From Desulfolucanica intricata (lineage in GTDB: Bacteria; Bacillota; Desulfotomaculia; Desulfotomaculales; Desulfofarciminaceae): a DNA stretch of 64,000 nt. The stretch covers positions 27,057 to 91,056 of the forward strand of contig NZ_BCWE01000019.1 of assembly GCF_001592105.1 (NCBI RefSeq), written 5' to 3'. The translations under genes were made by a program, and so were the position numbers. The notes under the pieces were generated by a model. That model was not told the DNA's origin. It searched no databases and saw nothing but the letters and a program-made list of their open reading frames with translations. Shown here in pieces: positions 9,257 through 17,876 of the stretch (positions within the stretch are counted from its first letter, which is position 1; the number at the start of each line of letters is the position of its first letter).

Positions 9257-9613
9257 TTATCTCTCCCCGGTTATATTACGTAATTTTTCAAGGCCTTTTT
9301 GTAAATTAAGTGCTGTTTCTATTCCTTGCAGCTCAAGGCCCATTTCAACCAGGGTAATGGCAATAGCCGGGCTTATTCCGGTTATAATCACCGGTATACC
9401 CATTAGTTTGGATAAGTTTCCTATATCGATTAATGCTTTGGTGACAAAGCTGTCTACTATTTCTATAGCTGTAAGATCAATTATCAGGCCTTTGGAGTCT
9501 GGCTGACAAATTTTCTTTAAGAGATCTTCTTTAAACCATACAACAGTTTGGTCATGTAAAGTATCCTGTATAGAGGTTATCCAAAAGTCATCAATACGGA
9601 GAATAGGTATCAT
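9257..9613 (-). CDS. RsbS-like STAS scaffold protein
   Basis: The 118-residue single STAS domain carries the conserved phospho-acceptor Ser in the motif EIVDSFVTKAL, matching Ser59 of RsbS. The length is that of RsbS. It lies two bases after the rsbR-like gene. Together with RsbR it should build the pseudo-icosahedral stressosome core that holds RsbT until stress. Confidence 0.87.
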   Translation of the reverse strand: MIPILRIDDFWITSIQDTLHDQTVVWFKEDLLKKICQPDSKGLIIDLTAIEIVDSFVTKALIDIGNLSKLMGIPVIITGISPAIAITLVEMGLELQGIETALNLQKGLEKLRNITGER

Positions 9614-9615
9614 TT

Positions 9616-10431
9616 TTATACCTCCGTTTTCTTCCTGAGCTCATATTTTTGCCATTCTAAGGCCAACTCAAGTCCCGTCTGCATAGAATTTTTTGTAACA
9701 AGATCTTGGAAATCTATACCCAGCTTAACAATAGTCTGGGCAAACTCAGGCTTGATGCCGACCAGAATACATCTGGCACCTAAAAGCCGGGCCGCCTGTA
9801 CAGCTTTTATTATATGATGAGCCACCTGGGTATCAACTATGGGAACACCGCTTATATCGATAAGTACTGTTTCCCCCTGGTATTTTACAATGCTGTTTAA
9901 TAAATTATCCATGATTTGCCCCGCCCGGGTAGTGTCAATGGTACCAATTAAAGGCAGCACCAGAATGTTCTCCATAAGGGGGATAACAGGGGTGGAGAGC
10001 TCTAAGAGGGCCATATTTTGCTTTTTTATAATATCAGCCTGAACCTTAAGGGCAGTATTAAATAATGTCTTTTTTGACCCGTTGGTAAAAATCCGAAGTT
10101 CACGGGCTAAAGACACTAATGCTTCTGAGTCCTTAGGATATTGCATTTTGATAATATCTACACAGCAGGCATAGAGGCTGTCTATTACTACCTCAATGAG
10201 CTCTGCATTTTGTCCGTGTATAATGGTCTCTTTGGTTAAATCAGCTACTGTGCCCTTAAAAAAATTAACGTCGTTATTTTTTACCGCCTCGTGAAGGGTG
10301 CTGCTTAATGTTTCAGTATAAATGTTTATCTCCGGGCCGGTTAGCCGAGGATTTTCCTGTTGGATTGCCTCAAGGCACTTGGAAGCCATATCCTTTTGAT
10401 TTACATTTAAAAACAGCTCTTTTAGGTCCAA
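9616..10431 (-). CDS. RsbR-like stressosome sensor/scaffold
   Basis: A 271-residue protein with a helical N-terminal sensor region (about 1-150) and a C-terminal STAS domain (about 155-265). Both threonines phosphorylated in B. subtilis RsbRA have counterparts, in VPIVDTQVAHHI and FAQTIVKLG. The N-terminal half lacks an obvious haem, flavin or PAS signature, so the signal is unknown. It is the first gene of the operon with an AGAGGAGG-type ribosome site, and no separate sigma-B gene or RsbU/V/W is present. Confidence 0.87.
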   Translation of the reverse strand: MDLKELFLNVNQKDMASKCLEAIQQENPRLTGPEINIYTETLSSTLHEAVKNNDVNFFKGTVADLTKETIIHGQNAELIEVVIDSLYACCVDIIKMQYPKDSEALVSLARELRIFTNGSKKTLFNTALKVQADIIKKQNMALLELSTPVIPLMENILVLPLIGTIDTTRAGQIMDNLLNSIVKYQGETVLIDISGVPIVDTQVAHHIIKAVQAARLLGARCILVGIKPEFAQTIVKLGIDFQDLVTKNSMQTGLELALEWQKYELRKKTEV

Positions 10432-10517
10432 TAAAAAAACCTCCTCTAAAAAATATTAATTTCTAAAACATTAGACAAATTGTGCCAAATTCCTTTGTAT
10501 TAGTTAAGAATAACACA

Positions 10518-10554
10518 TAATAAAAAGCGCGCTCAAGGTTTTCATTGAGCGCGG
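10518..10554 (-). terminator. Terminator downstream of the MscS gene
   Basis: Read on the minus strand, a 9-bp GC-rich stem CGCGCTCAA / TTGAGCGCG (10545-10553 and 10528-10536) is followed by CTTTTTATTA. It separates the mscS-like gene from the stressosome operon. Confidence 0.85.
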
Positions 10555-10591
10555 CTTTCGGTGCTTATTATTAAAATATGATAAGCTTAGC

Positions 10592-11698
10592 TTAGCTGTT
10601 CTGTTCAGGAGCTGAATCCACTAAGGATGCTGCCGGAGTTTCTACATAAATACTTCTGCTTGGAAATGCAACATTTACTTCTTCGTTTTCTAAAATACTC
10701 ATTATCTTAAAATTAACATCTTCTTTTACTCTTAAATATTCACTCCAGACAGTAGTGTTGGTAAAGAAATAAAGGAATATGTCCAAGCTGCTCTCACCGA
10801 AGCTGTCAAATCTGACAAATATTGTTTGTTTATGAATTTCGGGGTGATTTTCCAGCATATTTTTAATTTCTGAAATACATTTATTCAGTTTATCTTTAGA
10901 TGTGCCGTATTCCACTCCCAATTTAAAGGTTATGCGGCGTTTACCCATTCTCGACCAGTTTACGATTGGTTCGTTAACGAGGGTAGCATTAGGTACACTA
11001 ACAACCGCATCTTCAAAAGTTCGAACTTTAATGCTTCTAAAAGTAATATCTTCCACCGTACCTTCAACACTGGGTGTTTTTATCCAATCTCCAATCGAAA
11101 AGGGTTTATCGGTTATTACAACTATACCACCGAAAATATTGGCCACTGTATCTTTGGCTGCCAGCGCAAAGGCAAGTCCACCTAAACCTAAACCTGCTAT
11201 AAAGCCGTTTACATCATAGCCCCATTCCTGTGCTACGATACTGACAGCAAGAACTATAGTAACGAATCTTAGAATTTTCGAAAAGAAGGGAACCAGGATT
11301 TTGTCTATATTTAATTTAAATTTGTTTTGAAAGGCCAGAAATAACTCGTCACCTTCAAAATTGTAAAAAAACATTGCAATTAAAATAACTATAGCTGAGC
11401 GAAAGATTTTGGTGATCAATACATCCTGTGCGGCCGTTAAGGGCAGATAAGATAATGAAGCGTAAATACCTAAGATTAGAAAAAAGATTTTTAGGGGTTT
11501 TTCTAAGGCCCGGAGGATTTTTTTGTTTAATTCTGTATCAGTTTTATCAATAAAATTTAAAAGTTTTTTAAATATGTACTTTATAAATATGCCTCTAAAA
11601 AGCAAAAAGCCTAAAAAAATTAAAAGGGCGATACTTAGTTCCTCTATTTTCCCCCCAAAGTTAATATATAAATCCTCAATCCACTTAAAGTTTTGCAT
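10592..11698 (-). CDS. MscS-family mechanosensitive ion channel
   Basis: The 368-residue protein has four to five membrane helices; the last is a Gly/Ala-rich pore helix (GFIAGLGLGGLAFALAAKDT) followed by the MscS beta domain (KPFSIGDWI, EDITFRSIKVRT). It should open under membrane tension to release solutes during osmotic downshock. It is monocistronic, with its own terminator and a likely extended -10 promoter about 70 bp upstream. Confidence 0.88.
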   Translation of the reverse strand: MQNFKWIEDLYINFGGKIEELSIALLIFLGFLLFRGIFIKYIFKKLLNFIDKTDTELNKKILRALEKPLKIFFLILGIYASLSYLPLTAAQDVLITKIFRSAIVILIAMFFYNFEGDELFLAFQNKFKLNIDKILVPFFSKILRFVTIVLAVSIVAQEWGYDVNGFIAGLGLGGLAFALAAKDTVANIFGGIVVITDKPFSIGDWIKTPSVEGTVEDITFRSIKVRTFEDAVVSVPNATLVNEPIVNWSRMGKRRITFKLGVEYGTSKDKLNKCISEIKNMLENHPEIHKQTIFVRFDSFGESSLDIFLYFFTNTTVWSEYLRVKEDVNFKIMSILENEEVNVAFPSRSIYVETPAASLVDSAPEQNS

Positions 11699-11767
11699 TT
11701 TTCAGACCCCCTTTTTAAATGTATTGATAAGTGGACGTAAAAACCTCGAATTTTGTTTATATTTTAG

Positions 11768-11776
11768 ATTATAACA
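11768..11776 (-). promoter_or_regulatory. Extended -10 promoter for the MscS gene
   Basis: On the minus strand the sequence reads TGTTATAAT, a consensus -10 with the extended TG, about 70 bp before the start codon. No good -35 lies 17 bp upstream. Confidence 0.5.
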
Positions 11777-11856
11777 TAAATAAAGTATCGTAGTTAGCTA
11801 TTTATGTCAATAAAAATTTGACGGGGTTCCGGTATTGTGCGGAAACAAAATGCATA

Positions 11857-11948
11857 TTGACAGAAAAATTATCATATAATAATATCCCTTGAGCATTCTC
11901 CCTAAACCTCCTTTTTGTTATACCCTGTCTTCGGACAGGGATTTTTTA
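11857..11948 (+). ncRNA. Orphan short transcription unit: promoter plus UUCG terminator hairpin
   Basis: TTGACA (11857-11862) is followed after exactly 17 bp by TAATAT (11880-11885), a near-consensus promoter. About 35 bp later comes a hairpin CCCTGTC-TTCG-GACAGGG (11923-11940), closed by a UUCG tetraloop and followed by ATTTTTTA. A transcript from this promoter would be about 55 nt long with no ORF. It could be a small RNA or the attenuated leader of the downstream region. No known RNA family was recognised. Confidence 0.45.
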
Positions 11949-12026
11949 CATAAAGGAAATGGAAGAAAAATGTCGAAGTTTATTATGATTTCCGCTTATT
12001 GGTTTTAACTCATCCTTATTATGAAT

Positions 12027-12186
12027 TGCCGTGGAAATATTCCCTAATCCCTTCACGGCATACTCCGATACTCGCTCTTTAGGGGCGGGTTGTTTTTTAT
12101 TAATAGTGGTGTTGTTAATTTCAGTTATTCTTTAAGATATTTAACCGCCGATTAGGGTGCTGCGTGCATCCCTGCCGGCGGTTTTT
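12027..12186 (+). other. Stacked hairpins upstream of uppP, two with U-tracts
   Basis: Three further hairpins follow with no ORF between them. They are TGCCGTG/CACGGCA (12027-12060), CTCGCTC/GGGCGGG (12071-12089, with G-T pairs) followed by TTGTTTTTTATT, and a two-part stem AACCGCCG/CGGCGGTT with inner AGGGTGC/GCATCCCT (12143-12183) followed by TTTTT. The last two look like intrinsic terminators. The rest of the 680-bp gap (11699-12383) holds nothing else I can assign. Confidence 0.55.
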
Positions 12187-12383
12187 ATGTTATAATTGAT
12201 GAGTCATGAAAAAAAATAGAAATTTAAGCCATTTGAAAGACTATACTATATTGAGGGTTTTTATTTACACGCCCATTACGATTAAATAGGCTTAGTTCTA
12301 ATGTTAATATATTCCGTACTACTTTCTCTGTTTACAGCAGAATGGGTATTTAAGATAAAGTAAGATTTTGGAGGTATTATTTG

Positions 12384-13208
12384 ATGTTTATTATTGAACT
12401 GTTAAAAGCCGTCTTTTTAGGAATCGTTGAAGGAATTACCGAATGGCTGCCAATAAGCAGTACCGGGCATATGATTTTGGTTGAGGAATTTATACAGTTA
12501 AATGCTTCTGATGCCTTTAAAGAAATGTTTTTTGTGGTTATTCAGTTGGGGGCTATACTGGCGGTTGTTCTTCTCTATTTTCATAAATTAAATCCTTTTT
12601 CGCCTAAAAAATCAAGGCAGGAAAAGAAAGATTCCATGTCGATTTGGTATAAAGTGATTGTTGGTGTTATCCCGGCAGCGGTATTAGGTTTTTTATTTGA
12701 TGATTGGTTGAACGAGCAGTTATACAACTATCAAACTGTTGCAATTATGTTAATTGTTTATGGGATTCTGTTTATTGTCATTGAAAATCGTAATAAAGCT
12801 CGTGAAAGCAGTATTAATGACTTTAATGCTTTGACCTGTAAAACTGCCTTCTTAATCGGAATGTTCCAAGTTTTATCACTAATTCCGGGAACGTCACGTT
12901 CAGGTGCTACTATCCTCGGCGCAATTTTACTTGGCACCTCCCGTTACATCGCCGCTGAATATTCATTCTTTTTGTCTATTCCGGTAATGTTCGGGGCAAG
13001 TGCATTAAAACTGGTCAAATTCGGGTTTAGCTTTACCGGACTGGAAATGGCCATTTTACTTACAGGTATGATTGTAGCTTTTGTTGTTTCTGTTTTAGCA
13101 ATAAGATTTCTAATGGGATACATTAAAAACAACGATTTTAAAGCATTTGGCTGGTACCGTATCGTTTTAGGTATTTTAGTTATCGGATACTTTGTTTTAT
13201 TTGGATAA
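12384..13208 (+). CDS. uppP: Undecaprenyl-diphosphate phosphatase UppP/BacA
   Basis: The integral membrane protein (274 residues, about 8 helices) has both family signatures: [14 protein letters not shown] near residue 17 and [10 protein letters not shown] near residue 173. These hold the Glu, Ser, His and Arg active-site residues. It dephosphorylates undecaprenyl diphosphate so the lipid carrier can be reused in wall synthesis, and extra activity gives bacitracin tolerance. The ATG at 12384 is nine bases after GGAGG, better placed than the TTG just before it. The gene is preceded by a structured gene-free region. Confidence 0.95.
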   Translation: MFIIELLKAVFLGIVEGITEWLPISSTGHMILVEEFIQLNASDAFKEMFFVVIQLGAILAVVLLYFHKLNPFSPKKSRQEKKDSMSIWYKVIVGVIPAAVLGFLFDDWLNEQLYNYQTVAIMLIVYGILFIVIENRNKARESSINDFNALTCKTAFLIGMFQVLSLIPGTSRSGATILGAILLGTSRYIAAEYSFFLSIPVMFGASALKLVKFGFSFTGLEMAILLTGMIVAFVVSVLAIRFLMGYIKNNDFKAFGWYRIVLGILVIGYFVLFG

Positions 13209-13248
13209 TATTTTAAACTTTAACCGCTAAAAGTTTCAGCCGGCAGAT

Positions 13249-13647
13249 TTACCCAAGGATTTTGACATAGCAAGTGCGCGCACGGGGACCGTCAAATTCA
13301 CAAAAATAGATACCCTGCCAGCGGCCCAAAAGTAATTTTCCGTTATGAATAATGACCGTTTCGGATGTTCCAACCGTAATTGTTTTTAAATGGGCAGCAG
13401 AATTACCCTCAAGGTGCCGATCTCCGGCCTTATCCCAGGGGTAAATCTCATTAAGCCTCCGCAGAATGTCTTTTTGTACATTGGGGTCTGCGTTTTCATT
13501 GATAGTTATTCCGGCTGTAGTATGAGGTGAATATACAACAACAAACCCTTCTGAAACATTATCCTGAGCAAGAAGTTCCTCGACTTGTGCCGTTATGTCG
13601 AGCATTTCATCCCGTTTCTTGGTCTTGAGGTGTATTTCATGAATCAT
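13249..13647 (-). CDS. YjbQ-family protein (UPF0047)
   Basis: The 132-residue protein matches YjbQ from end to end: SPHTTAGITINENADP, the AAHLKT segment with conserved His, and LLLGRWQGIYFCEFDGPR. The His/Asp cluster binds a metal ion in solved structures, and a side thiamine-phosphate synthase activity is reported for the family. It is a single gene convergent with uppP. Its physiological role is not known. Confidence 0.9.
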   Translation of the reverse strand: MIHEIHLKTKKRDEMLDITAQVEELLAQDNVSEGFVVVYSPHTTAGITINENADPNVQKDILRRLNEIYPWDKAGDRHLEGNSAAHLKTITVGTSETVIIHNGKLLLGRWQGIYFCEFDGPRARTCYVKILG

Positions 13648-13832
13648 AATTGTTCCTCCGTTTCATGAATTATAATTATTTTGTAAAGAACTTATACAAG
13701 TTTATTATATTATAATTGAGGGATTAAATGGTTACTTTTTCTTTGTATGATTTTTATCACACCGGTAGTGTGAGGCACTTAATAGTCTGAGCATTGGGTA
13801 TTAATGTATTTTATAGTAAGGAGGTGTAGTTG

Positions 13833-14435
13833 ATGGAAAATACCGTTGAACAAACCAATCAAACTCAGTCTTATGTAGGGACTGTGACTCAAGAACAGTT
13901 AGGTGTGTATTTATGGGGAATGATGAGAACGTACCTGTGTAAGATGAAAGGGGGCAGGTGCTCCACTTCTTCGAGAGCGTCTCTTAAGAGCCTGCTGGTA
14001 ACAGGGATAGGGAGCTTTGCGGGGATTGGTTTAATAGCTATATTGGCCACTTATTATAATATGCCGATGCTATTACCTTCTTTTGGGGCCTCTGCGGTAC
14101 TGCTTTATGCTGCCTGCCATGTTCCAATGGCGCAGCCCAGAAACGTAATTGGCGGGCACATGATTTCCGCACTGGTTGGAGTTACAATATATCAATTATT
14201 TGGCGATGCCTGGTGGGCCATTGCCCTGGGAGTAACACTGGCTATTATAACAATGACAGTTACATATACTCTTCATCCTCCCGGCGGGGCCACAGCTTTT
14301 TTAGCCGTTTATACAGGCCAGAATTTTGCTTTTATTTTTTCGCCTGTGGGTTTAGGGGCATTATTCCTGGTTATTATTGCGGTTATAGTTAATAATCTTT
14401 CCAGTGAACGTAAATATCCTGATTACTGGTACTAA
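13833..14435 (+). CDS. HPP-family membrane protein
   Basis: A 200-residue protein with four predicted membrane helices and the family hallmark HPPGGAT (near residue 150), plus GGHMISALVG. HPP proteins are integral membrane proteins; a cyanobacterial and plant member has been linked to nitrite transport into plastids. The ATG at 13833 is nine bases after AAGGAGG. The bacterial CBS domain seen in some relatives is absent. Substrate unknown. Confidence 0.8.
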   Translation: MENTVEQTNQTQSYVGTVTQEQLGVYLWGMMRTYLCKMKGGRCSTSSRASLKSLLVTGIGSFAGIGLIAILATYYNMPMLLPSFGASAVLLYAACHVPMAQPRNVIGGHMISALVGVTIYQLFGDAWWAIALGVTLAIITMTVTYTLHPPGGATAFLAVYTGQNFAFIFSPVGLGALFLVIIAVIVNNLSSERKYPDYWY

Positions 14436-14523
14436 AATATACATAGCTTCTAAGAGCAAAGTTAAATATTTTACTGCTGTTATTATATAAATTTATGTAA
14501 ACAGATGCTGAGATCCGGAAAAA

Positions 14524-14558
14524 CACTCCTTAATTCTAAAAAAAGGAGTGCTTTTATA
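14524..14558. terminator. Bidirectional terminator between HPP gene and ABC operon
   Basis: CACTCCTT (14524-14531) pairs with AAGGAGTG (14543-14550). It is flanked by A-rich sequence on one side and CTTTTATATT on the other, so it can serve both converging genes. Confidence 0.75.
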
Positions 14559-14572
14559 TTTATTGTGTTTGT

Positions 14573-15370
14573 TTAGTTTGCCAACAGCACCCTGTCATCA
14601 TCAAGTGTAGTGCCGCTTGTGGTGTTGAATTTTTCTATTAACTGAGGAATAGTAAGCTTATCTTTTTCTTCCCTGTCAATATCAAGGACAATTTTCCCCC
14701 TGTGCATCATAATTAATCTGTTTCCGAACTTTATCGCCTGCTCCATGTTGTGGGTAATCATTAATGTAGTTAATTTTTTTGATTCAACGAGCCGGCGGGT
14801 AAGTTCCATAATCTGTTTGGCTGCTTTAGGATCAAGGGCGGCGGTGTGTTCGTCCAACAATAATAATTTAGGCTGTGTTATGGTAGCCATTACAAGTGCC
14901 AGGGCTTGGCGTTGACCGCCGGACAGTGTACCAACCGGTACCTGCAAACGTTGTTCTAAGCCAAGACCTGTTTCGGCAAGAATTGATTTAAAGATTAAAG
15001 ACCTATTCTTTGTAATTGCTCTGAGTAAACCCCGGCGCTGCCCGCGCATGTAAGCCATGGCTAAATTTTCCTCAATAGTCATATCTGAAGCGGTGCCGAC
15101 CATAGGATCTTGGTCAATTCTCCCGATATCCCCGGAACGCTTGTATTCCGGAAAATTAGTAACATCTTTTCCTGCCAACTTTATAGTACCGGTATCTACT
15201 GTCTCCACCCCGGAAATTATTTTTAAGAGAGTAGACTTACCTGCGCCGTTGCTGCCAATAACAGTGATAAAGTCACCGGGTTTGATGTGCAGGTTAATAT
15301 TATTCAGTGCCGGAAGTTCATTGGGAGTGCCGGTGAAGAAAGTTTTATAGACTCTTGTTAACTTAATCAT
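14573..15370 (-). CDS. ABC importer ATP-binding protein (COG1101 type, TrpZ-like)
   Basis: The 265-residue ATPase has Walker A GSNGAGKST, signature LSGGQRQALALVMA, Walker B KLLLLDEHTAALDP and the switch His in MITHN. DEHTA in place of DEPT is characteristic of this subfamily, which pairs with COG2984 binding proteins. It is the last gene of the three-gene importer and overlaps the permease gene by four bases. The substrate is probably tryptophan, inferred from the TRAP-like leader upstream of the operon. Confidence 0.87.
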   Translation of the reverse strand: MIKLTRVYKTFFTGTPNELPALNNINLHIKPGDFITVIGSNGAGKSTLLKIISGVETVDTGTIKLAGKDVTNFPEYKRSGDIGRIDQDPMVGTASDMTIEENLAMAYMRGQRRGLLRAITKNRSLIFKSILAETGLGLEQRLQVPVGTLSGGQRQALALVMATITQPKLLLLDEHTAALDPKAAKQIMELTRRLVESKKLTTLMITHNMEQAIKFGNRLIMMHRGKIVLDIDREEKDKLTIPQLIEKFNTTSGTTLDDDRVLLAN

Positions 15371-16323
15371 TGTTTATTCACCCCCGGATTGCGTGTCAGG
15401 CCGCGGCGAAGAGGAGCTAATATGCCAATCTTACTTATACCGTTTATTTTAAAGTTGGGGAGAGTTAAGGCCAACAGTACTAAAACTGCGGTGACCATTT
15501 TAAAGTCTTCTGCAGGTAGGTTTAATCTCAGTCCCAGTGCCAGCAGTGCACGATAAATAACTGAACCCAGGATTACCCCGGTCAAAAGCATACCCAAATT
15601 TTTACCGCCAAAGAGCATTTCACCTACTATGACTGAAGCAATGGCCGCTACCAGTACCCCAATGCCCATCCCCACGTCGGCAAAGCCCTGGATCTGGCAG
15701 ACCAGTGCACCGGACAAGCCTACTAAAAAGTTAGCAATTATTAGAGTTAACAGCTTGGTATTGTCTGTGTTAACTCCTAAAGCACGGATCATTTTTTCGT
15801 TATTACCGGTGGCCCGGATGGTTAAGCCCAGGTCAGTTTTTAAAAACCAACCCAACAGCAGCCGGGCCGCGAGAACAAGAATAAGCAGGATTGAAATTGT
15901 CGCTATCTGCAGTTCAAGCAGGGAAAGCCGGTTTTCATAGAGGCCAAGCCATCCTAACACCTGGCTGAAGAAATTATCTTGACCGAGAAGCGGTGTGTTA
16001 GGACGCCCCATGGTGCGGAGCATCACGGTATATATGGCACTGGTTGTTAATATACCGGCCAGGATGTTGTTGATTTTTAACCTGGTATGCATTAAACCTG
16101 TGGCGGCACCTGCCAATCCACCGGCTGCTGCCCCCAACAAAACAGCCATAAAAGGGTCTGTTCCTTTAACAACTGCACTTGCGGTAACAGCAGCACCCAA
16201 AGGGAAGGTTCCTTCAACTGTTAAGTCAGGAAAGCCAAGAATTTGGAAGGTTAAAAGCACACCCAGTGCCATAAACCCGTATAAAAGTCCCTGCTGTAAA
16301 CCATTAATCACGACATTTTCCAT
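15367..16323 (-). CDS. ABC importer permease (COG4120 type, TrpY-like)
   Basis: This 318-residue membrane protein has eight to nine hydrophobic helices and resembles branched-chain amino-acid-type permeases, with the segment FPDLTVEGTFPLGAAV at the N-terminus and LGVNTDNTKLLTLIIANF in the cytoplasmic coupling region. It forms the channel for the neighbouring binding protein and ATPase. It sits 30 bp after the binding-protein gene. Confidence 0.87.
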   Translation of the reverse strand: MENVVINGLQQGLLYGFMALGVLLTFQILGFPDLTVEGTFPLGAAVTASAVVKGTDPFMAVLLGAAAGGLAGAATGLMHTRLKINNILAGILTTSAIYTVMLRTMGRPNTPLLGQDNFFSQVLGWLGLYENRLSLLELQIATISILLILVLAARLLLGWFLKTDLGLTIRATGNNEKMIRALGVNTDNTKLLTLIIANFLVGLSGALVCQIQGFADVGMGIGVLVAAIASVIVGEMLFGGKNLGMLLTGVILGSVIYRALLALGLRLNLPAEDFKMVTAVLVLLALTLPNFKINGISKIGILAPLRRGLTRNPGVNKQ

Positions 16324-16353
16324 ACCTGTTTCACTTCTTTCTTTATTAGAAAT

Positions 16354-17355
16354 CTATTTTATTACTTCATCCGCACGGCTCAGTACTTTTTGAGGTAACT
16401 TAATGCCATATTCACCGGCTGCTTTTTGATTAACTAATAAGGTGCGCTTACGGATTTCTTCAGGTACAATGTTACCGGCCTTTTCACCGTTTAATATTCT
16501 GGCTGCTATTACAGCACCTTGACGCCCGCAGTCATATTCATCGTTACCCAGGGTAGCCAGGGCACCCTTTTTAACAGATTCAGTGTCCCCGGTGTACAGC
16601 GGTATATCATTATCCTGACAAACCTTAATTAAAGCTTCAACTGCAGACATTACAGTGTTATCCTGGGGCATGAATACTGCATCAACACTGCCCACAAGGG
16701 ATTGTGCCGCTGCCTGTACTTCACTGCTGCCGGCAACAGTAACTTCTACTACTTCTACCTTGTCACTAAGGTAGTCTTTTATTTTTTCTACATTGCTTAC
16801 CGAGTTTGCTTCACCGGCGTTATAGATTACACCAAGTTTTTTAACAGAAGGCTGAATCTCCTGAATTAAGTCCATTTGCTGCTCAACCGGGTCTGCACTG
16901 TACACACCGGTAATGTTAGTGCCGGTTGGTTGATCAAGTTCTTCAATTAAGCCGGCTTTTACTGCATCGGATACAGCAATAAATACTACCGGGATTCCGG
17001 TACCTTTGGTGGCCTGAGCAGCAGCCAGGGAACTGGGAGTGGTAATGGCCAGAATTAAATCTACTTTATCAGCTACAAATTTGTCGGCAACGGTTTTCGC
17101 CAGGTTGGGGTCACCCTGTGAGTTTTTTATGTCAAACTCAACATTTTCCCCTTCAATAAAGCCTTCTTCTTTCATTTGATCAAGAAATCCTTTTTGATCC
17201 AGATCCAGTGCCGGGTGGGCAACAAATTGGGTAATCCCCACTTTTAATGTTTTATCCTCGGATTGGTTTTGGGAGTACGGGTTGTCTTTGCTGCCGCAGC
17301 TTGTGAGTATTAAAGTCAATGCAGCTAACAGTATTATTAAGCCAAACTTACGCAT
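16354..17355 (-). CDS. ABC importer substrate-binding lipoprotein (COG2984 type, TrpX-like)
   Basis: The 333-residue protein starts with a lipoprotein signal peptide ending LILTSC (Cys at about residue 20). The mature part matches the COG2984 binding proteins: VGITQFVAHPALD, TTPSSLAAAQA, GVIYNAGEANS and VFMPQDNTV. Streptococcal TrpX, a tryptophan-binding member, belongs to this family, as do binding proteins of uncertain specificity. An AGGAGG ribosome site precedes the ATG. The leader carries a TRAP-type attenuator, which supports tryptophan or a close precursor as ligand. Confidence 0.87.
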   Translation of the reverse strand: MRKFGLIILLAALTLILTSCGSKDNPYSQNQSEDKTLKVGITQFVAHPALDLDQKGFLDQMKEEGFIEGENVEFDIKNSQGDPNLAKTVADKFVADKVDLILAITTPSSLAAAQATKGTGIPVVFIAVSDAVKAGLIEELDQPTGTNITGVYSADPVEQQMDLIQEIQPSVKKLGVIYNAGEANSVSNVEKIKDYLSDKVEVVEVTVAGSSEVQAAAQSLVGSVDAVFMPQDNTVMSAVEALIKVCQDNDIPLYTGDTESVKKGALATLGNDEYDCGRQGAVIAARILNGEKAGNIVPEEIRKRTLLVNQKAAGEYGIKLPQKVLSRADEVIK

Positions 17356-17452
17356 AATCTGTACCTCCTAATATTAAAGTGAAATTTATTATGGTTGCCT
17401 TAATTATTAAATGACGTCCGGCCCATTTTCAACAATTGAGTAGAAAAGGAAA

Positions 17453-17476
17453 ACCGGTACTCAAATGAGTACCGGT
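17453..17476 (-). terminator. Attenuator terminator in the ABC importer leader
   Basis: On the minus strand ACCGGTACTC (17476-17467) pairs perfectly with GAGTACCGGT (17462-17453) over 10 bp with an ATTT loop, followed by TTTCCTTTTC. It lies before the binding-protein gene, not after a gene, so it acts as an attenuator. Confidence 0.85.
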
Positions 17477-17490
17477 GTATGTATTTAATT

Positions 17491-17536
17491 CCGGCTCATC
17501 TCAGCTCACCTCATTTTACTATGCTAAGCTAATCTC
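17491..17536 (-). promoter_or_regulatory. Putative TRAP-binding site: eight (G/U)AG triplets
   Basis: The leader RNA has four triplets GAG-AU-UAG-CU-UAG-CA-UAG (17536-17519), a six-base gap, then GAG-GU-GAG-CU-GAG-AU-GAG (17512-17495), every spacer being two bases. This is the binding pattern of the tryptophan-activated RNA-binding protein TRAP (MtrB). The last triplet lies in ATGAGCCGG (17499-17491), which can pair with the 5' arm of the terminator (CCGG and CTCAT, 17475-17465) as an antiterminator. Bound TRAP would block that pairing and let the terminator form. Confidence 0.75.
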
Positions 17537-17566
17537 ATCAAAAACCTTAGTCTAAAACTTAAGAAA

Positions 17567-17595
17567 AGTATATCACTGTAGATTTTAACCGTCAA
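17567..17595 (-). promoter_or_regulatory. Promoter of the ABC importer operon
   Basis: Minus-strand TTGACG (17595-17590), a 17-bp spacer and TATACT (17572-17567) make a good sigma-A promoter. Transcription would start near 17560 and give a leader of about 200 nt containing the triplet array and terminator. The remaining gap up to 17876 shows no clear feature. Confidence 0.8.
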
Positions 17596-17876
17596 TAATA
17601 ACCTTTTCTATGTAAAATATTTCTAAATGGGCATATGTATCGGGGTAGGTAAACAATGGTAGGGTACTAAAGCAAGAAGATTATAAACAAATTTATTATT
17701 ATCCTGTTGGTCATCTGTGGGAATGCTGTCATCAAATGGAAGACTTAATCGTTATTATGATGATGTGAGGAGTATAAAAGATAAGAAGCCGATCCCCGGC
17801 CTATGGCACTAATAAAAAAGCTGTGTTATTATATGTAAAATAAGAATAACCGGATCATTTCTTTTAGGAGGACTAT

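Noticed and set aside
17356..17566. T-box leader for the ABC importer
   Set aside because: No specifier loop or conserved T-box sequence; the triplet array and antiterminator overlap fit TRAP instead.
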